Of a DNA stretch of 64,000 nt, positions 46,609 to 58,007 are shown piece after piece (position 1 is the first letter of the stretch; the number at the start of each line of letters is the position of its first letter). Location of the stretch: contig JAYKYS010000002.1 in NCBI GenBank assembly GCA_036924285.1, forward strand, positions 8,432,001 to 8,496,000, in the 5' to 3' direction. The stretch comes from Asterella californica. Its lineage: Eukaryota > Streptophyta > Marchantiopsida > Marchantiales > Aytoniaceae. Below the pieces are notes generated by a model. The model saw nothing but the letters and a program-made list of their open reading frames with translations, made no database searches and was not told the origin of the DNA. The translations under genes and the position numbers were made by a program.

Positions 46609-47523
46609 TGTAACGACCTATGTTACACATAGGAAGTTTGTCTATTAGTAAGGTGTTTAGTTCTAACTAAGTGTTGAGAATGTTTATTTGCTGCCAAAGT
46701 ACTTTTAGGAGGTATCAAGTTAGTCATGACTAGCTAAAAGTTAGTTATGGTTAAACTTAGCTGTACTTTTGGCAGAATTCAGATATTTGCTAAAGAGTGA
46801 GCACTACTATCTTGTCATCTTGTCTAAAAGGTAGAAAGGAGGTGGAAAGTATCCTTTATCTCCTTTTTGACTTGATATTAGTGGTTGGATTAAAGTTGTG
46901 GACTTTGTGGGCATTAAAAACAAGAAGAGATTCCACATGTTTCCTTTTTAGTGGGTCCTAGTGTAGAGGGGGGGTGGAAATTCGAGATTCCTTGAGAATA
47001 TTCCAAAATCCTTCTAGAAGTTGTTGACTTTGAAGGAATAAGCCCATGTGAAAAGGTAAAAAGCTCATGTGATCAATGCTTTTACCTTAAGTAATATCTT
47101 AGTAAAACCCGGTAAAAGTAGTTACGGCTGAGTTACCGGGGGTACCAAAGTAAAAACCTAGAATGTATAAATAGAGGAGTAGAGAAGAGCTCCTCATCCT
47201 TGTTTTCACATCGTCGTAATGACAACTTGAGTAATATAGAGAATGTGGGATATTTTTAGCATGTGAGAACTTGAGAGACGTCGTTAGAATGGAGGATTTT
47301 AGTTGATGAGTTTAAGGAGATTTTTAGTTGATAAGTTTGTGGGTGTATGAATGAGTGAACTTAGCATTTTTCCCTTCAAGATTCATGGTGTGCTTCCATC
47401 AAAGCCATCAGAGGTGACCCCTGAGTGAGAGACAGGCCCGACATGTTGCAGATTCGTGGATGACGATCGTGGAGATTGAGAGATCATGGGGTAGTTGATC
47501 GATAGGACCGCGGAGGGTTTACA
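46609..47523 (+). repeat. LTR 1 (5' LTR), 915 bp
   Basis: It starts TGTAACGACCTATGTTACAC and ends GGTTTACA. It is nearly the same length as LTR 2 (914 bp) and differs from it by scattered substitutions and small indels. It contains a TATAAATA box at 47166-47173. The first 20 bases contain a small palindrome, GTAACGACCTATGTTAC. Confidence 0.92.
47166..47173 (+). promoter_or_regulatory. TATA box of LTR 1
   Basis: TATAAATA about 360 bp before the LTR end, followed by GAGGAGTAGAGAAGAGC. The same box is at 54984-54991 in LTR 2 and is missing from LTR 3. It is the likely start point for the element's genomic RNA. Confidence 0.65.
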
Positions 47524-47527
47524 TTTT

Positions 47528-47545
47528 TGGTTCCGTTGCCGAGAC
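47528..47545 (+). other. primer-binding site of the gypsy element
   Basis: TGGTTCCGTTGCCGAGAC begins four bases after the LTR end. It starts with TGG, complementary to a tRNA CCA end, and closely resembles the TGGCGCCGTTGCCGGGG sites of other plant gypsy elements. The tRNA was not identified. Confidence 0.65.
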
Positions 47546-47826
47546 CTCACTTGAAAGGATCATTGAAAATGTTTAGAGTTCATTTCTATATTAGACAAAA
47601 AGAGATTATGAGAGAACACATGGAGAGAACGTTGGGAGGAGAGAGAGCTAACGCGATGTTAGCAACATTAGAACTTTTCGTGTATCCCGTAGTGATATAT
47701 GACGCGTTCGAAGTCATTCTTTACATCTTGTTCACTTAGAAAGGGTTTGAGGAGAGGGTGCAACAAGAGTTGTAGAGAAAGGAGGAGAGAAAAGTTATTA
47801 GAGGAGAGAAATTTGTGAGTTTAAAA

Positions 47827-48260
47827 ATTCTGCTCTCTGGAAAATTTGTACAGTCGCTGTCAACTTTTCTATGAATTTTATTTTCCTGAGAAACTTTCCA
47901 GTGTTTTAGAGTGGCTGATAAGCTATCTAGGACAAAAGAAATCATAAGAAAAGGTGGTCTAGAGAAGGAGCAATGAATTTTCAAATTTGAGGGGGTTTAT
48001 TCGTGAGAGTTGAGGAATTCTATTTTCTGGAAAAAGTTTACAGTCAGTGTCAGATTTTCTGTGAATTTTATTTTCCTGAGAAACTTTCCAGTGTTTTAGA
48101 GTGGCTGATAAGCTATCCAGGACAAAAGAAATCATGAGAAGATGAGGTCTGAAGAGGGAGAAAGAAGTTTTCAAAGTGGAGGGGGTTGACAACCATGAGG
48201 GAAGTGAAAATATACAAATTTCAGTTCTCTGAAAAATTTGTACAATCATCACCATCTCTT
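47827..48260 (+). repeat. tandem repeats in the gypsy leader, period about 190 bp
   Basis: Two long copies begin at 47827 and 48017 (TTTATTTTCCTGAGAAACTT and GTGGCTGATAAGCTATC recur), and a shorter third begins near 48215. They lie between the primer site and the first open frame. Leader repeats may carry packaging or ribosome-shunting signals, but no evidence here decides that. Confidence 0.75.
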
Positions 48261-48402
48261 CTGATTAGAGAAGTTTCTGTTGAAACTTCATGATTTAGTA
48301 GCTTGGAGGTTGAGCTACTGGAGACCACAAAAATCTTGGAGAGATCTCTTACCAACTAAGAGATATACGTTTGGGCATACAATGAGGTCTTGAAGATACT
48401 TC

Positions 48403-48720
48403 ATGGGGAATCCAGTTCGAGTGCCGAGGTGGAAGAAGAGACGTTTAGGAGTTCGAACAGAGACGGAGAAACCCAAGTTAAGTATAGATGAGTTACGAAC
48501 ACACATCTATAGCACTTGGGGTGCCCTCTTTACCCTATACCAAGAAGCTTCTGCGACCATTGACACAGATTTGAAGAAAGCCGAGTTTAAAGCATCATTC
48601 ACTGTGGAGGCCACGAATGCTCCTGGTGAAGTAGAGTTGGATCCTCACAAGAGTGAGTTCAAGATGTCTGTTGTGATTAGTACAAACGATGGTGAGGAGG
48701 ATCATATCTTCGATAGTTAA
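48403..48720 (+). CDS. extra open frame in the gypsy leader, function unknown
   Basis: A 105-codon frame from ATG to TAA. The start is basic (VPRWKKRRLGV); the middle, ELRTHIYSTWGALFTLYQEA, looks helical; the end is acidic. It precedes a zinc-knuckle frame and the canonical gag. It may be an additional structural protein, or the N-terminus of an older gag whose continuation is lost. No known domain is recognised. Confidence 0.4.
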   Translation: MGNPVRVPRWKKRRLGVRTETEKPKLSIDELRTHIYSTWGALFTLYQEASATIDTDLKKAEFKASFTVEATNAPGEVELDPHKSEFKMSVVISTNDGEEDHIFDS

Positions 48721-48882
48721 TTTTAGATTAGATTTTATTTCGTGTATAGCATGTATAATACACGATTTCCAATATAAAGCTCGGAAGAGTTAAGAAAGTA
48801 ATGTAGAATTATTTTCCTCTATGATATTTTGTCCACTTAATGGTTGAGAAGGTGCAACATGAGTGGAAATTCAAAAGATTGA

Positions 48883-49335
48883 AAAGTTAGACTTAGAAAC
48901 CTTCCTCAAGGTTTAGATGTCATAGTAAGTGTCGGAGAAAGTTCGAGAGAGATTATCGTCGAGTTTGAAAATTCTAGTACTAAACCTCAAGTAGAATCTC
49001 TGAGGAGAAGAGTAGAAACCGACTTGTGGTGTTATTTCTGTAGAGGGTTAGGACACAAAGTAGTGAATTGTCCAACTAGAATCAGAACCGAGAGAGCTAA
49101 AGAGAAGCGGGAGTTTACTGATTTAAGTCTTAGAGTGGGTCCATCGTCACCAGCGCCAATTCATCTTCTAGGCGAAGATCCTTGTCCAAGTTGTGGAGTG
49201 GGTGATCTATCAAGAGGACACAAGTGCGTCGATGTGGCCGCCCTACTTACGTCAGTAGTCGAGAAGTTGGACGAGACTCAAAGAGCTGAGACGGAGAAGT
49301 TGTCGACTTCAAAAGAGGACTCGGCTGAGTTGTGA
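48883..49335 (+). CDS. zinc-knuckle frame upstream of gag
   Basis: An open frame runs from about 48883 to the TGA at 49333, although its first ATG-like codon is inside. It contains VRLRNLPQGLDVIV, then a CCHC knuckle, CYFCRGLGHKVVNC (spacing C-x2-C-x4-H-x4-C), and later CPSCGVGDLSRGHKC, a second Cys/His cluster. Such knuckles bind nucleic acid in gag nucleocapsid proteins. It is unusual that it lies before the canonical gag domain, which has its own knuckle downstream. It could be an extra ORF or the remains of a separate gag. Confidence 0.5.
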   Translation, partial: KVRLRNLPQGLDVIVSVGESSREIIVEFENSSTKPQVESLRRRVETDLWCYFCRGLGHKVVNCPTRIRTERAKEKREFTDLSLRVGPSSPAPIHLLGEDPCPSCGVGDLSRGHKCVDVAALLTSVVEKLDETQRAETEKLSTSKEDSAEL

Positions 49336-49548
49336 TGGAGATCGTCAGTCGGATGGTGGAAAAGACGGTGATGCGACTCAGGCTCATGATTACCTTGGGA
49401 AAAGAGATGGCACAAGAGGTGTTGTTACAACCATTTCCTTTCATTTTACCTATGGTAGATTATTCGCGAATGGAATTGGTGATGTTCATACTCTTTTAGC
49501 GAGTAGTTATTGCACAAAAATTAGAAGAGTAGAAAGAATAGTTACAAG

Positions 49549-52500
49549 ATGGGGAAGTTACCAATGTTTCATGGGAAAGACAATGAAGATGTAGAACCAT
49601 TTGTACGAGACTTCAAAAGGGGTTGCATCGGAAACAACGTGAGAAGGAAGGAAGAATGGGTGTTGTTACTGCCAGAGTTTTTAGAAGATTTTGCTCTTAC
49701 GTGGTATGAAGACCGAGTGAAGAGCCAGACACCTGGTGCAGTTGAAGACACATGGGAGACGTTGAGTAATGCACTCATCGAAGAATTTCTTCCAGAAGAG
49801 AGTTATGAGAAGCTCATGGTGGAGCTTACTCATTTGAAGCAACATGACGACGAGAAAGTTCGGCAATATGCCGAAAGGATGGATAAGTTGGAGCAACGGT
49901 TTCGGACGGTCCTGCGGAAGAGTGGAGACAACGTGGAGCTAATGATGGCGGGGATTGGAGTAGTGCTGACCAAGAACTTGGTGGGAGGGTTGAGACCTTC
50001 AATTTGAACCCAAGTGAGGTACGAGAAGCCAGCAACCAAAGCGGAGGCCATCAAGATTACGACAAATATGGAAGAGAGTTTGGATGAAGGAGATATCATC
50101 CAACCTCATCATGCTGCTCTGGTGTCGACTCCGACTCCTGGTGTAGTCACAACGATCGCACTTGCACCATCACAATTGGTGATTGCTTCAACGTCAGCTC
50201 CTACTCCAACGGTGGTGTCAAGACCGTTTGTGCCAACAACGATGTCTACTGCCACCTCTGATTTTCATGCCGAGCTGAAGAGCATCACCGACACTCTTGC
50301 GGATCTCAAGATAAATGTGGTGCAGTTACGAGAATGGAGAAACAAAGGTGGAGGAGGAGGTCAAAGAGGTTACGACAACAATCCCAACCGAAGAAATCAA
50401 GGTAACTTTGGAGGAATCACTTGTTGGACGTGTGGAGGTTCTCATTTCCAGCGAAATTGTCCTAACAACGGAGCAAGAGGTGCCGAAGCTGTCAGAATGA
50501 ATGTGAATGGAAGAAATCCATCACAAGGACGAGACAAGGGGGTGGCTACTATCGATATCGTACGAGATCCCATCTACGAGAAAGGAGAGAGTTCAAACTC
50601 TTCTCATGCACCGGTGGAGCTTTTAGCTCAAGAAAAGAAAAGAGCTCGATTTTCTTATGAACCGGTTTTCATGGAGGAGTCAGCAAGTAGAAGTACTCGT
50701 TCGAGTAATGTTTCGAGTACACCAAGGGAGCCAAGAAGGAAATTGAGGATGGCGGATTTCACCATTTCATCTTCTCAAGCGAGATATGATGTGGTTGAAG
50801 ATGTGGGTGCTCAGAAAGTCAACATCACTGTTGGACAACTGATCGCACTTAATCCCAGCTTACGAAGGGAACTCAGAGAAGGACTGAGTTCTAAGAGAAG
50901 CAAGAAGAAGAAACCCAAGAGCAAGACATCAAAGTCTGTGGGAGTTGGTGTGGTGGATGTGCATGCTTCAGAGGTATGCACTAGGACTTCAAAGATTGAA
51001 GTCCGGTTGAATGGTCACTACGTCTCTGACGTATTGGTGGATGGAGGGTCGGCTGTAAACGTCATATCGGAGAGGTTGATGAAGAAGTTGGGGATGGAAC
51101 CAACTCACCCGGCTAGCATTGTCGTGGGGATGGCTAACAAGCAACGGGTAAGACATCTTGGTGTGTTAGAGAAAGTGGTCGTGTCTGTGATCGGAGTTCA
51201 AACATTAATGTCCTTTCAAGTGTTAAAGGACTCTAGTTATGATTTGCTCCTAGGTAGGCCTTGGTTGAGAGCTGTGCGTACCACTGATAGGTGGCACAAG
51301 GGATACTTACGGATTGGGCCTAGAGATCATAGAGTGATAGTTTCTCTCTCGGGTGTTGGAGTTGTGACTTCTGACTCTGATAGACCCACTAGTGACTATT
51401 GGGAATCTGATACGGAAGACGATCAGAGTGTCTCAGAAGTAGATACCAGAGATTCTTACGATCAAGAATCCTCGTCTGAGGACGAAGGATTTGGTCAAGA
51501 TGAATCATTACATCAGCTTAGTGCTATTGACTTGTTGCTTCGACCAGCAGTGGAGAAAGATCTTGACAAAGAAGAGTTGAGTGAGGCAGAGATTGTGAGA
51601 AGACTCTCTACCTTGAAGTTTGGTGTCAATATCACTCAAGAGGAGAAAAGTAGATTCCTAGATATATTTCAAAAATATATCCATGTGTTTGCTTTCAGCT
51701 ACAAGGATTTGAAGGAGGTGACTCTCGAGACTAATCGAATTGAATTGGAGGAGAACGCAAGACCAGTTCGACAGAAGCAGAGAAGGATCAATCTTACAAC
51801 AGCGATGATGGTCAAGGAGGAGATAGACAAGTTGAGGGAGGCGAGTTTCATCTACGAGGTGGAGAACTCAGAATGAGTTTCACCCATTGTGATTGTCAAG
51901 AAGAAGAATGGTAAGCTGCGTGTGTGCATAGACTATAAGAAGCTGAATGCAGTTACCAAGAAGGATTATTATCCTCTACCATTTATAGATGAGATTTTGG
52001 AGGAAGTTGCTGGTCATGAGTGGTACAGCTTTGGTGATGGTTATAGTGGATACAACCAGATCAAGATAGCACAGGAGTACCAGCAGTTGATTACTTTCAC
52101 TACTCCTTGGGGAACATTTGCATTTCGAGTGATGTCATTCGGACTGTGTAATGCTCCGGCCACGTTTCAGAGGTTCATGAACAAGGTGTTCGAACCATTC
52201 ATAGGAAAGTTTGTTCGTGATTTCATTGATGATTTCTGTGTGTACGGAAGAAAGGAGGACCACTTTGACCATGTGATCAAAGTTCTGCAGTGATTGGAGC
52301 AAGCTAACGCTTCTCTCTATCCAGAAAAGTGCATCTTTGGCTGCGAAGAAGATCTACTGTTAGGACACATCATTTCCAAGAAGGGGATTGCGGTAGATCC
52401 TGAGAAGGTGAAGAAGATTGTGGATCTTCCATTTCCAATCAACTTGACAAAGTTGAGACAGTTTCTTGGGATGGTTGGATATTATCGTAGGTTTGTCTTT

Positions 52501-54414
52501 TCCTTCTCAAACAAAGCAATAGCTTTGACTATGTACATGAAGAAGGGAGTTGAGTTTGACTTGATAGTGCATGATCAGAAGGCAAAGGAAGCATTTGAGG
52601 AGCTGAAAAAGGTATTGGTGACAGCTCCTATACTTGCTAAACCTGAGTGGAGTAAAGCATTTATTCTGTATACGGATGCCTCCAATGTAGCTATCGGGTG
52701 TACATTAAGTCAGTTAGATGAAGATGGGCATGATCATCCTATAGCTTATGCTAGTAGGCAGATGGTGCCAGCGGAGAAGAATTACTCCGTGACTGAACGA
52801 GAAGGATTAGCGGTGATCTTTGGATTGAAGAAATTCCGACATTACTTGCTAGGAGGGAAATTTTCCATAGTCACAGATCACAAGGCTTTAAAGTATATCT
52901 TTAATAAGCCTAATGCCGAAGGTCGTATTGCCCGTTGGAAGATCTTTCTAACAGAATACGATTACGTGATCAAAGATAGACCAGGGAAAAAGCATGTGAA
53001 TGCTGATCTTTTGTCGAGAGCTTATGATGATGAGGGAGAAGAACTGTTTGATGATTCATTTCCAGACGAACATCTGATGACTATCACAAGCATTGAGGAG
53101 ATACCGGACGAGTACAAGGAAATCTGGAGTTTCCTTGCAGATGGTTCTTTTCCAGAAGGTATGCATACCCGAGAACGTAACGCGTTGATCAAGAGATGCA
53201 AACCTTACACCATGGTGGAGGGAATTCTGTTTCATCAAGGAGCAGATGGGTTACTAAAGAGAGCAATTGGTCAGAAGGAGGCATTCAAGCTAATGCACGA
53301 GTTTCACGACGGAATTGTTTGCGGAGGTTACTTTGCTGGTAAGATAACAGCCTTCAAGATTTTGGATGCGGGTTACCACTGGAGAGGGATTTTCAAAGAA
53401 TGTTTAGACTATTGCAAAACTTGCGATGTATGTCAAGCATTTGCTCTGAAGTCTACTAGAACACCTCCGTTAAGATCAATTCCCGTGTTAGGATCATTTG
53501 AGAAGTGGGGTATTGACTTTGTAGGTCCTCTTAATAAGACACCTCGAGACAATAGATACATTGTAGTCGCCACTGACTATTATACCAAGTGGGTAGAGGC
53601 TAGACCTTTGAGAGAGACCAATGAAACAGAAGTCGGTAGATTCCTATGAGAGAGGATCATCACAAGATTTGGATGTCCATTAGAGTTGGTTTCGGATAGA
53701 GGAGGAGAGTTTGTAGGGAGCATGACTACTGCTATGCTACAACACTTTTCTATCAAGCCACGAGTAACGACCTCATACAAACCAAATGCTAATGGTCTTG
53801 CGGAGAAGATCAATCTTACACTTTGTATGATGCTCGCCAAATATGCTGGTGTTGAGATTGCGAAACATACTTGGGATAAGAGGCTACATGCCATCTTATG
53901 AGAATACCGAACGACAACAAAGACTTCTACTGGATACTCCCCATTTCGACTGGTTTATGGAGTGGAGTCCAAGTTGCCGATCCAATTCGAATTGGATACT
54001 TTTCAAACCATTCAACGAAAGTTGAAGAGGTCGAGGGGAGAAGACGTGGTCAAGTCAAGAAGGGAGTAACTCATGGAGTTGGAAGAGACCCGAGCGGTAG
54101 CAATGATCCGGATGGAACGAGCTCAAGCGTATCAAAAGAAGAGTTACGACAAACGGTTGGGCAAGAGGGAGGTAAAACCTTTTCAAGTCAGAGATTGGGT
54201 TATGTTGTATGATACTATCAGATTCAAGAGGGCTAGGAAGAAGTTTCTTCCGAGATATTTTGGTCCTTTTGTTGTAGATAAGGTGTGGAGCAACTTCACA
54301 TATGACCTTCAAGAGCTGGGAGAAAGGAGATTCGATCGGGTAAATCATGACAAGTTGAAGTTGTTTCATCGACGAAAGTTCTCTTTTCACTCCGAGGACG
54401 GAGTGAAAATTTAG
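49549..54414 (+). pseudogene. Ty3/gypsy gag-pol, one frame with six stops
   Basis: A single frame runs from ATG 49549 to TAG 54412. Gag core: 49549-50004, with FVRDFKRGCIG and LIEEFLPEESYEKL. Nucleocapsid knuckle: CWTCGGSHFQRNC near 50421-50459. Protease: LVDGGSAVNVISERL near 51037, and LLGRPWL. Reverse transcriptase: 51700-52500, with WGTFAFRVMSFGLCNAPATF and active site FIDDF. RNase H: LYTDASNVAIG and VTDHKALKYIF. Integrase: Cys pair CKTCDVC, catalytic D in WGIDFVG, D in LVSDRGGEF, E in NGLAEKIN; no chromodomain. Stops: 50005 TGA, 51874 TGA, 52291 TGA, 53647 TGA, 53899 TGA, 54067 TAA. No frameshift exists in 4.9 kb. The integrase zinc site has Tyr where copy 2 has His (GGHFAGK), so this copy is also damaged there. 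Confidence 0.92.
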
Positions 54415-54427
54415 TCCGGGGGTAAAA
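54413..54427 (+). other. polypurine tract before LTR 2
   Basis: AGTCCGGGGGTAAAA directly precedes the LTR and is repeated with one change (AGTCCAGGGGTAAAA) before LTR 3. It is the expected plus-strand priming site. Confidence 0.6.
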
Positions 54428-55341
54428 TGTAACGACCTATGTTACACATAGGAAGTTTGTCTATTAGTAAGGTCTTTAGTTATAACTAAGTGTTGAGAAT
54501 ATTTATTTGCTGCCAAAGTACTTTAAGGAGGTATCAAGTTAGTCATGACTAGCTAAAAGTTAGTTATGGTTAAACTTAGCTGTACTTTTGGCAAAATTCA
54601 GATATTTGCTAAAGAGTGAGCACTACTATCTTGTCATCTTGTCTAAAAAGTAGAAAGGAGGTGGAAAGTATTCTTTATCTCCTTTTTGACTTGATATTAG
54701 TGGTTGGATTAAAGTTGTGGACTTTGTGGGCATTAAAAACAAGAAGAGATTCCACATGTTTTCTTTTTAGTGGGTCCTAGTGTATAGGGGGTGGAAATTC
54801 GAGATTTCTTGGGAATATTCCAGAATCCTTCTAGAAGTTGTTGACTTTGAAGGAATAAGTCCATGTGAAAAGGTAAAAAGCCCATGTGATTAATGCTTTT
54901 ACCTTAAGTAATATCTTAGTAAAACCCGGTAAAAATAGTTACGGCTGAGTTACCGGAGGGTATCAAAGTAAAAACCTAGAATGTATAAATAGAGGAGTAG
55001 AGAAGAGCTCCTCATCCTTGTTTTCACATCGTCGTAATGACAACTTGAGTAATATAGAGAGTGTGAGATATTTTTAGCATGTGAGAACTTGAGAGATGTC
55101 GTTAGAATGGAAGATTGTAGTTGATGAGTTTAAAGAGATTTTTAGTTGATAAGTTTGTGGGTGTATGAATGAGTGAACTTAGCATTTTTCCCTTCAAGAT
55201 TCATGGTGTGCTTCCATCAAAGCCATCAGAGGTGACCCCTGAGTGAGAAACAGGTCCGACATGTTGCAGATTCGTGGATGACGATCGTGGAGATTGAGAG
55301 ATCGGGGGGTAGTTGATCGATAGGACCACGGAAGGTTTACA
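54428..55341 (+). repeat. LTR 2 (shared middle LTR), 914 bp
   Basis: Same ends as LTR 1 (TGTAACGACC to TTTACA), with TATAAATA at 54984-54991. Internal sequence resumes right after its last base, but at an integrase position instead of a primer site, so it serves as the 3' LTR of the first copy and the 5' LTR of the truncated copy. Confidence 0.9.
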
Positions 55342-56584
55342 GAACGTAACGCGTTGATCAAGCGATGCAAACCTTACACCATGGTGGAGAGAATTCTGTT
55401 TCATCAAGGATCAGATGGGTTACTAAGGAGAGCAGTTGGTCAGAAGAAGACGTTCAAGCTAATGCACGAGTTTCACGACGGAACTACTTGAGGAGGTCAC
55501 TTTGCCGGTAAGATAACAGCCTTCAAGATTTTGGATGCGAGTTATCACTGGAGAGGTATTTTTAAAGAGTGTTTAGACTATTGCAAAACTTACGACGTAT
55601 GTTTAGCATTTGCTCTTAAGTCTACTAGAACACTTCCGTTAAGATCAATTCTAGTATTAGGGCCGTTTGAGAAATGGGGTATTGACTTTGTAGGTCTTCT
55701 TAATAAGACACCTCGAGGCAATAGATACATTGTAGTCGCTACTGAACTATTGTACCAAGTGGGTAGAGGCTAGACCTTTGAGGGAGACTAATGAAACAAA
55801 AGTCAGTAGATTCCTATGGGAGAGGATCATCACGAGATTTGGATGTCCGTTAGAGTTGGTCTCAGATAAAGGAGGAGAGTTTGTAGGGAGCATGACTACT
55901 GCTATGCTACAACACTTTTCTATCAAGCCACGAGTAACGACCTCATACAAACCAAATGCTAATGGTCTTGCGGAGAAGACCAATCTTACACTTTGTATGA
56001 TGCTCGCCAAAGATGCTGGTGTTGAGACTGCGAAACATACTTGGGATAAGAGACTACATGTCATCTTATGAGAGTACCGAACGACAACAAAGACTTCTAC
56101 TGGATACTCTTCATTTTGACTGGTTTATGGAGTGGAGTCCAAGTTGCCGATCCAATTCGAATTGGATATTTTTCAAACTATTCAATGAAAGTTGAAGAGG
56201 TCGAGGAGAGAAGACGTGGTCAGATCAAGAAGAGAGCAACTCATGGAGTTGGAAGAGATCCGAGCGGTAGCAATGATCCGGATGGAACGAGCTCAGGCGT
56301 ATCAAAAGAAGAGTTACGACAAACGATTGGGCAAGAGGGAGGTAAAATCTTTTCAAGTCGAAGATTGGGTAATGTTGTATGATGCTATCAGATTCAAGAG
56401 GGATAAGAAAAAGTTTCTTCCGAGATATTTTGGTCTTTTTGTTGTAGATAAGGTGTGGAGCAACTTCACATATGACCTTCAGAAATTGGGAGGAAGGAGA
56501 TTTGATCGTGTTAACCATGACAAGTTGAAGTTGTTTCATAGACGAAAGTTCTCTCTTCACTCCGAGGACGGAGCAAAAATTTAG
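55342..56584 (+). pseudogene. truncated second pol copy (integrase only)
   Basis: It corresponds to 53177-54414 of the first copy and starts with ERNALIKRCKPY-type sequence directly after LTR 2. About 5.6 kb of leader, gag, protease, RT and RNase H is absent. Integrase pieces include GGHFAGKITAF, WGIDFVGLLNK, SDKGGEFVG and ANGLAEKTN, ending at TAG 56582. Differences from copy 1: Cys to Tyr in CKTYDVC, a one-base insertion near 55746 that shifts frame, TGG where copy 1 has the stop at 53647, and CAA where copy 1 has TAA at 54067. The stop equivalent to 53899 is shared, so it predates the duplication. Confidence 0.88.
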
Positions 56585-56597
56585 TCCAGGGGTAAAA

Positions 56598-57319
56598 TGT
56601 AACGACCTATGTTACACATAGGAAGTTTGTCTATTAGAAAGATATTTAGTTATAACTAAGTGTTGAGAATGTTTATTTGCTGCCCAAGTACTTTAAGGAG
56701 GTATCAAGTTAGTCATGACTAGCTAAAGTTAGTTATGGTTAAACTTAGCTGTACTTTTGGCAAAATTCAGATATTTGCTAAAGAGTGAGCACTACTATCT
56801 TGTCATCTTGTCTAAAAAGTAGAAAGGAAGTGGAAAGTATCCCTTATCTCCTTTTTGACTTGATATTAGTGGTTGGATTAAAGTTGTGGACTTTGTGGGC
56901 ATTAAAAACAAGACGAGATTTCACATGTCTCCTTTTTAGTGGGTCCTAGTGTAAAGGGGGGGTGGAAATTCGAGATTCCTTGAGAATATTTCAGAATCCT
57001 TCTAGAAGTTGTTGACTTTGAAGGAATAAGCTCATGTGAAAAGGTAAAAAGCCCATGTGATTGAGAACTTGAGAGACGTCGTTAGAATGGAGGATTTTAG
57101 TTGATTAGTTTATGGAGAATTTTAGTTGGTGAGTTTATGATTGTATGAATGAGTGAACTTAGCATTTTTCTCTTCAAGTTCATGGTGTGCTTCCATCAAA
57201 GCCATCAGAGGTGACTCCTGAGTGAGAGACAGGCCCGACATGTTGCAGATTTGTGGATGACGATCGGGGAGGTTGAGAGATGGGGGGTAGTTGATCGATA
57301 TGACCACGGAGGGTTTACA
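56598..57319 (+). repeat. LTR 3, internally deleted (722 bp)
   Basis: Ends match the other LTRs, but about 192 bp are missing at CCCATGTGATT next to GAGAACTTGAGAG near 57063. The lost part includes the TATA box and transcription start region. ATGTGA occurs at both edges of the missing segment in LTR 2, so deletion between short direct repeats is likely. Confidence 0.88.
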
Positions 57320-57935
57320 GATCTAAGCCTCCACATGCAACCGAGATTATGAGTTGAGAGATACATGATACAACTATGAGAGGGATGTAAGCCTTGTGGA
57401 GTGGTCTTATAGTTGTGGCATAGGCTCTAAAATCGTGACTTAGCTCATAATCTGAGTTGCATCAAGATGACATCGAGGGTTGAGAAAGTTTTATTTAACA
57501 AGGGGCTAGCTTAGCAAGGGGGCTACTGAGCAAGGGGGTTGTTTGATAAGTGAGTGTACATATAAGGACATTAAGACCCCTGCTAAGCTAAGGGGCTGCT
57601 TAGCATTGAGCTTGAGTTTTAAATAAATCGACGTGTGACGGCAGTTCGGAGGACAATTTTTCTATTACAGAGAACTAGACTGAGAGAGAAGGAGACGCGC
57701 ACAGGAGACAGAGGGAAAGATTTTGATCTTTGATGACGTTGATGTTCAAATTTGAGACGTGAATAAAGTTCTTGGGTCTTGGGAAAGTTTATTTGCACAG
57801 ATTGCGTGTCTGATTTGATTTGGTGGATGCAAGAGATCAAATTTGAGTTCTGATTGTTGGCAATAGTCTATTGATCGACCTCACAATCAATCACAGTCAG
57901 GAGGTCCGTCCTCTCCAAGAAAGACTCTCAGCACA
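57320..57935 (+). repeat. 5' LTR (partial or full) of the second gypsy element
   Basis: No coding content. Internal repeats of GGGGCT and GCTTAGCA type lie at 57500-57610, with a weak TATA-like TACATATAAGG near 57558. The right end is CTCAGCACA, followed within a few bases by TTGGTGCTTCCACTGAGAGC at 57940-57959, similar to the TTGGTGCTTTCATTGAGAGC primer sites of other plant gypsy elements. The left boundary is not resolved and may be cut by LTR 3 of the first element. Confidence 0.5.
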
Positions 57936-58007
57936 ATATTTGGTGCTTCCACTGAGAGCAATTGGGGTGATTGATTTGGAGAACTGGTTAGATTGAGTGA
58001 GGAAGAT

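Larger units (their letters stand above)
46609..57319 (+). mobile_element. Ty3/gypsy retrotransposon with three LTRs (tandem/partial)
   Basis: Structure: LTR 46609-47523, internal region with gag-pol 47524-54427, LTR 54428-55341, a 5'-truncated second internal region 55342-56597, and a deleted LTR 56598-57319. Domain order is gag, protease, reverse transcriptase, RNase H, integrase, which defines Ty3/gypsy. All LTRs begin TGTAACGACC and end TTTACA. No target-site duplication links the outer flanks (GGTAC before 46609, GATCT after 57319), so the arrangement probably arose by unequal recombination between copies. Stops in pol and a frameshift in the second copy make it non-autonomous. Confidence 0.9.

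Noticed and set aside
51876..52293. Stops in gypsy pol read as programmed recoding
   Set aside because: Six scattered stops, two of them shown by the second copy to be recent point changes, fit decay better than readthrough.
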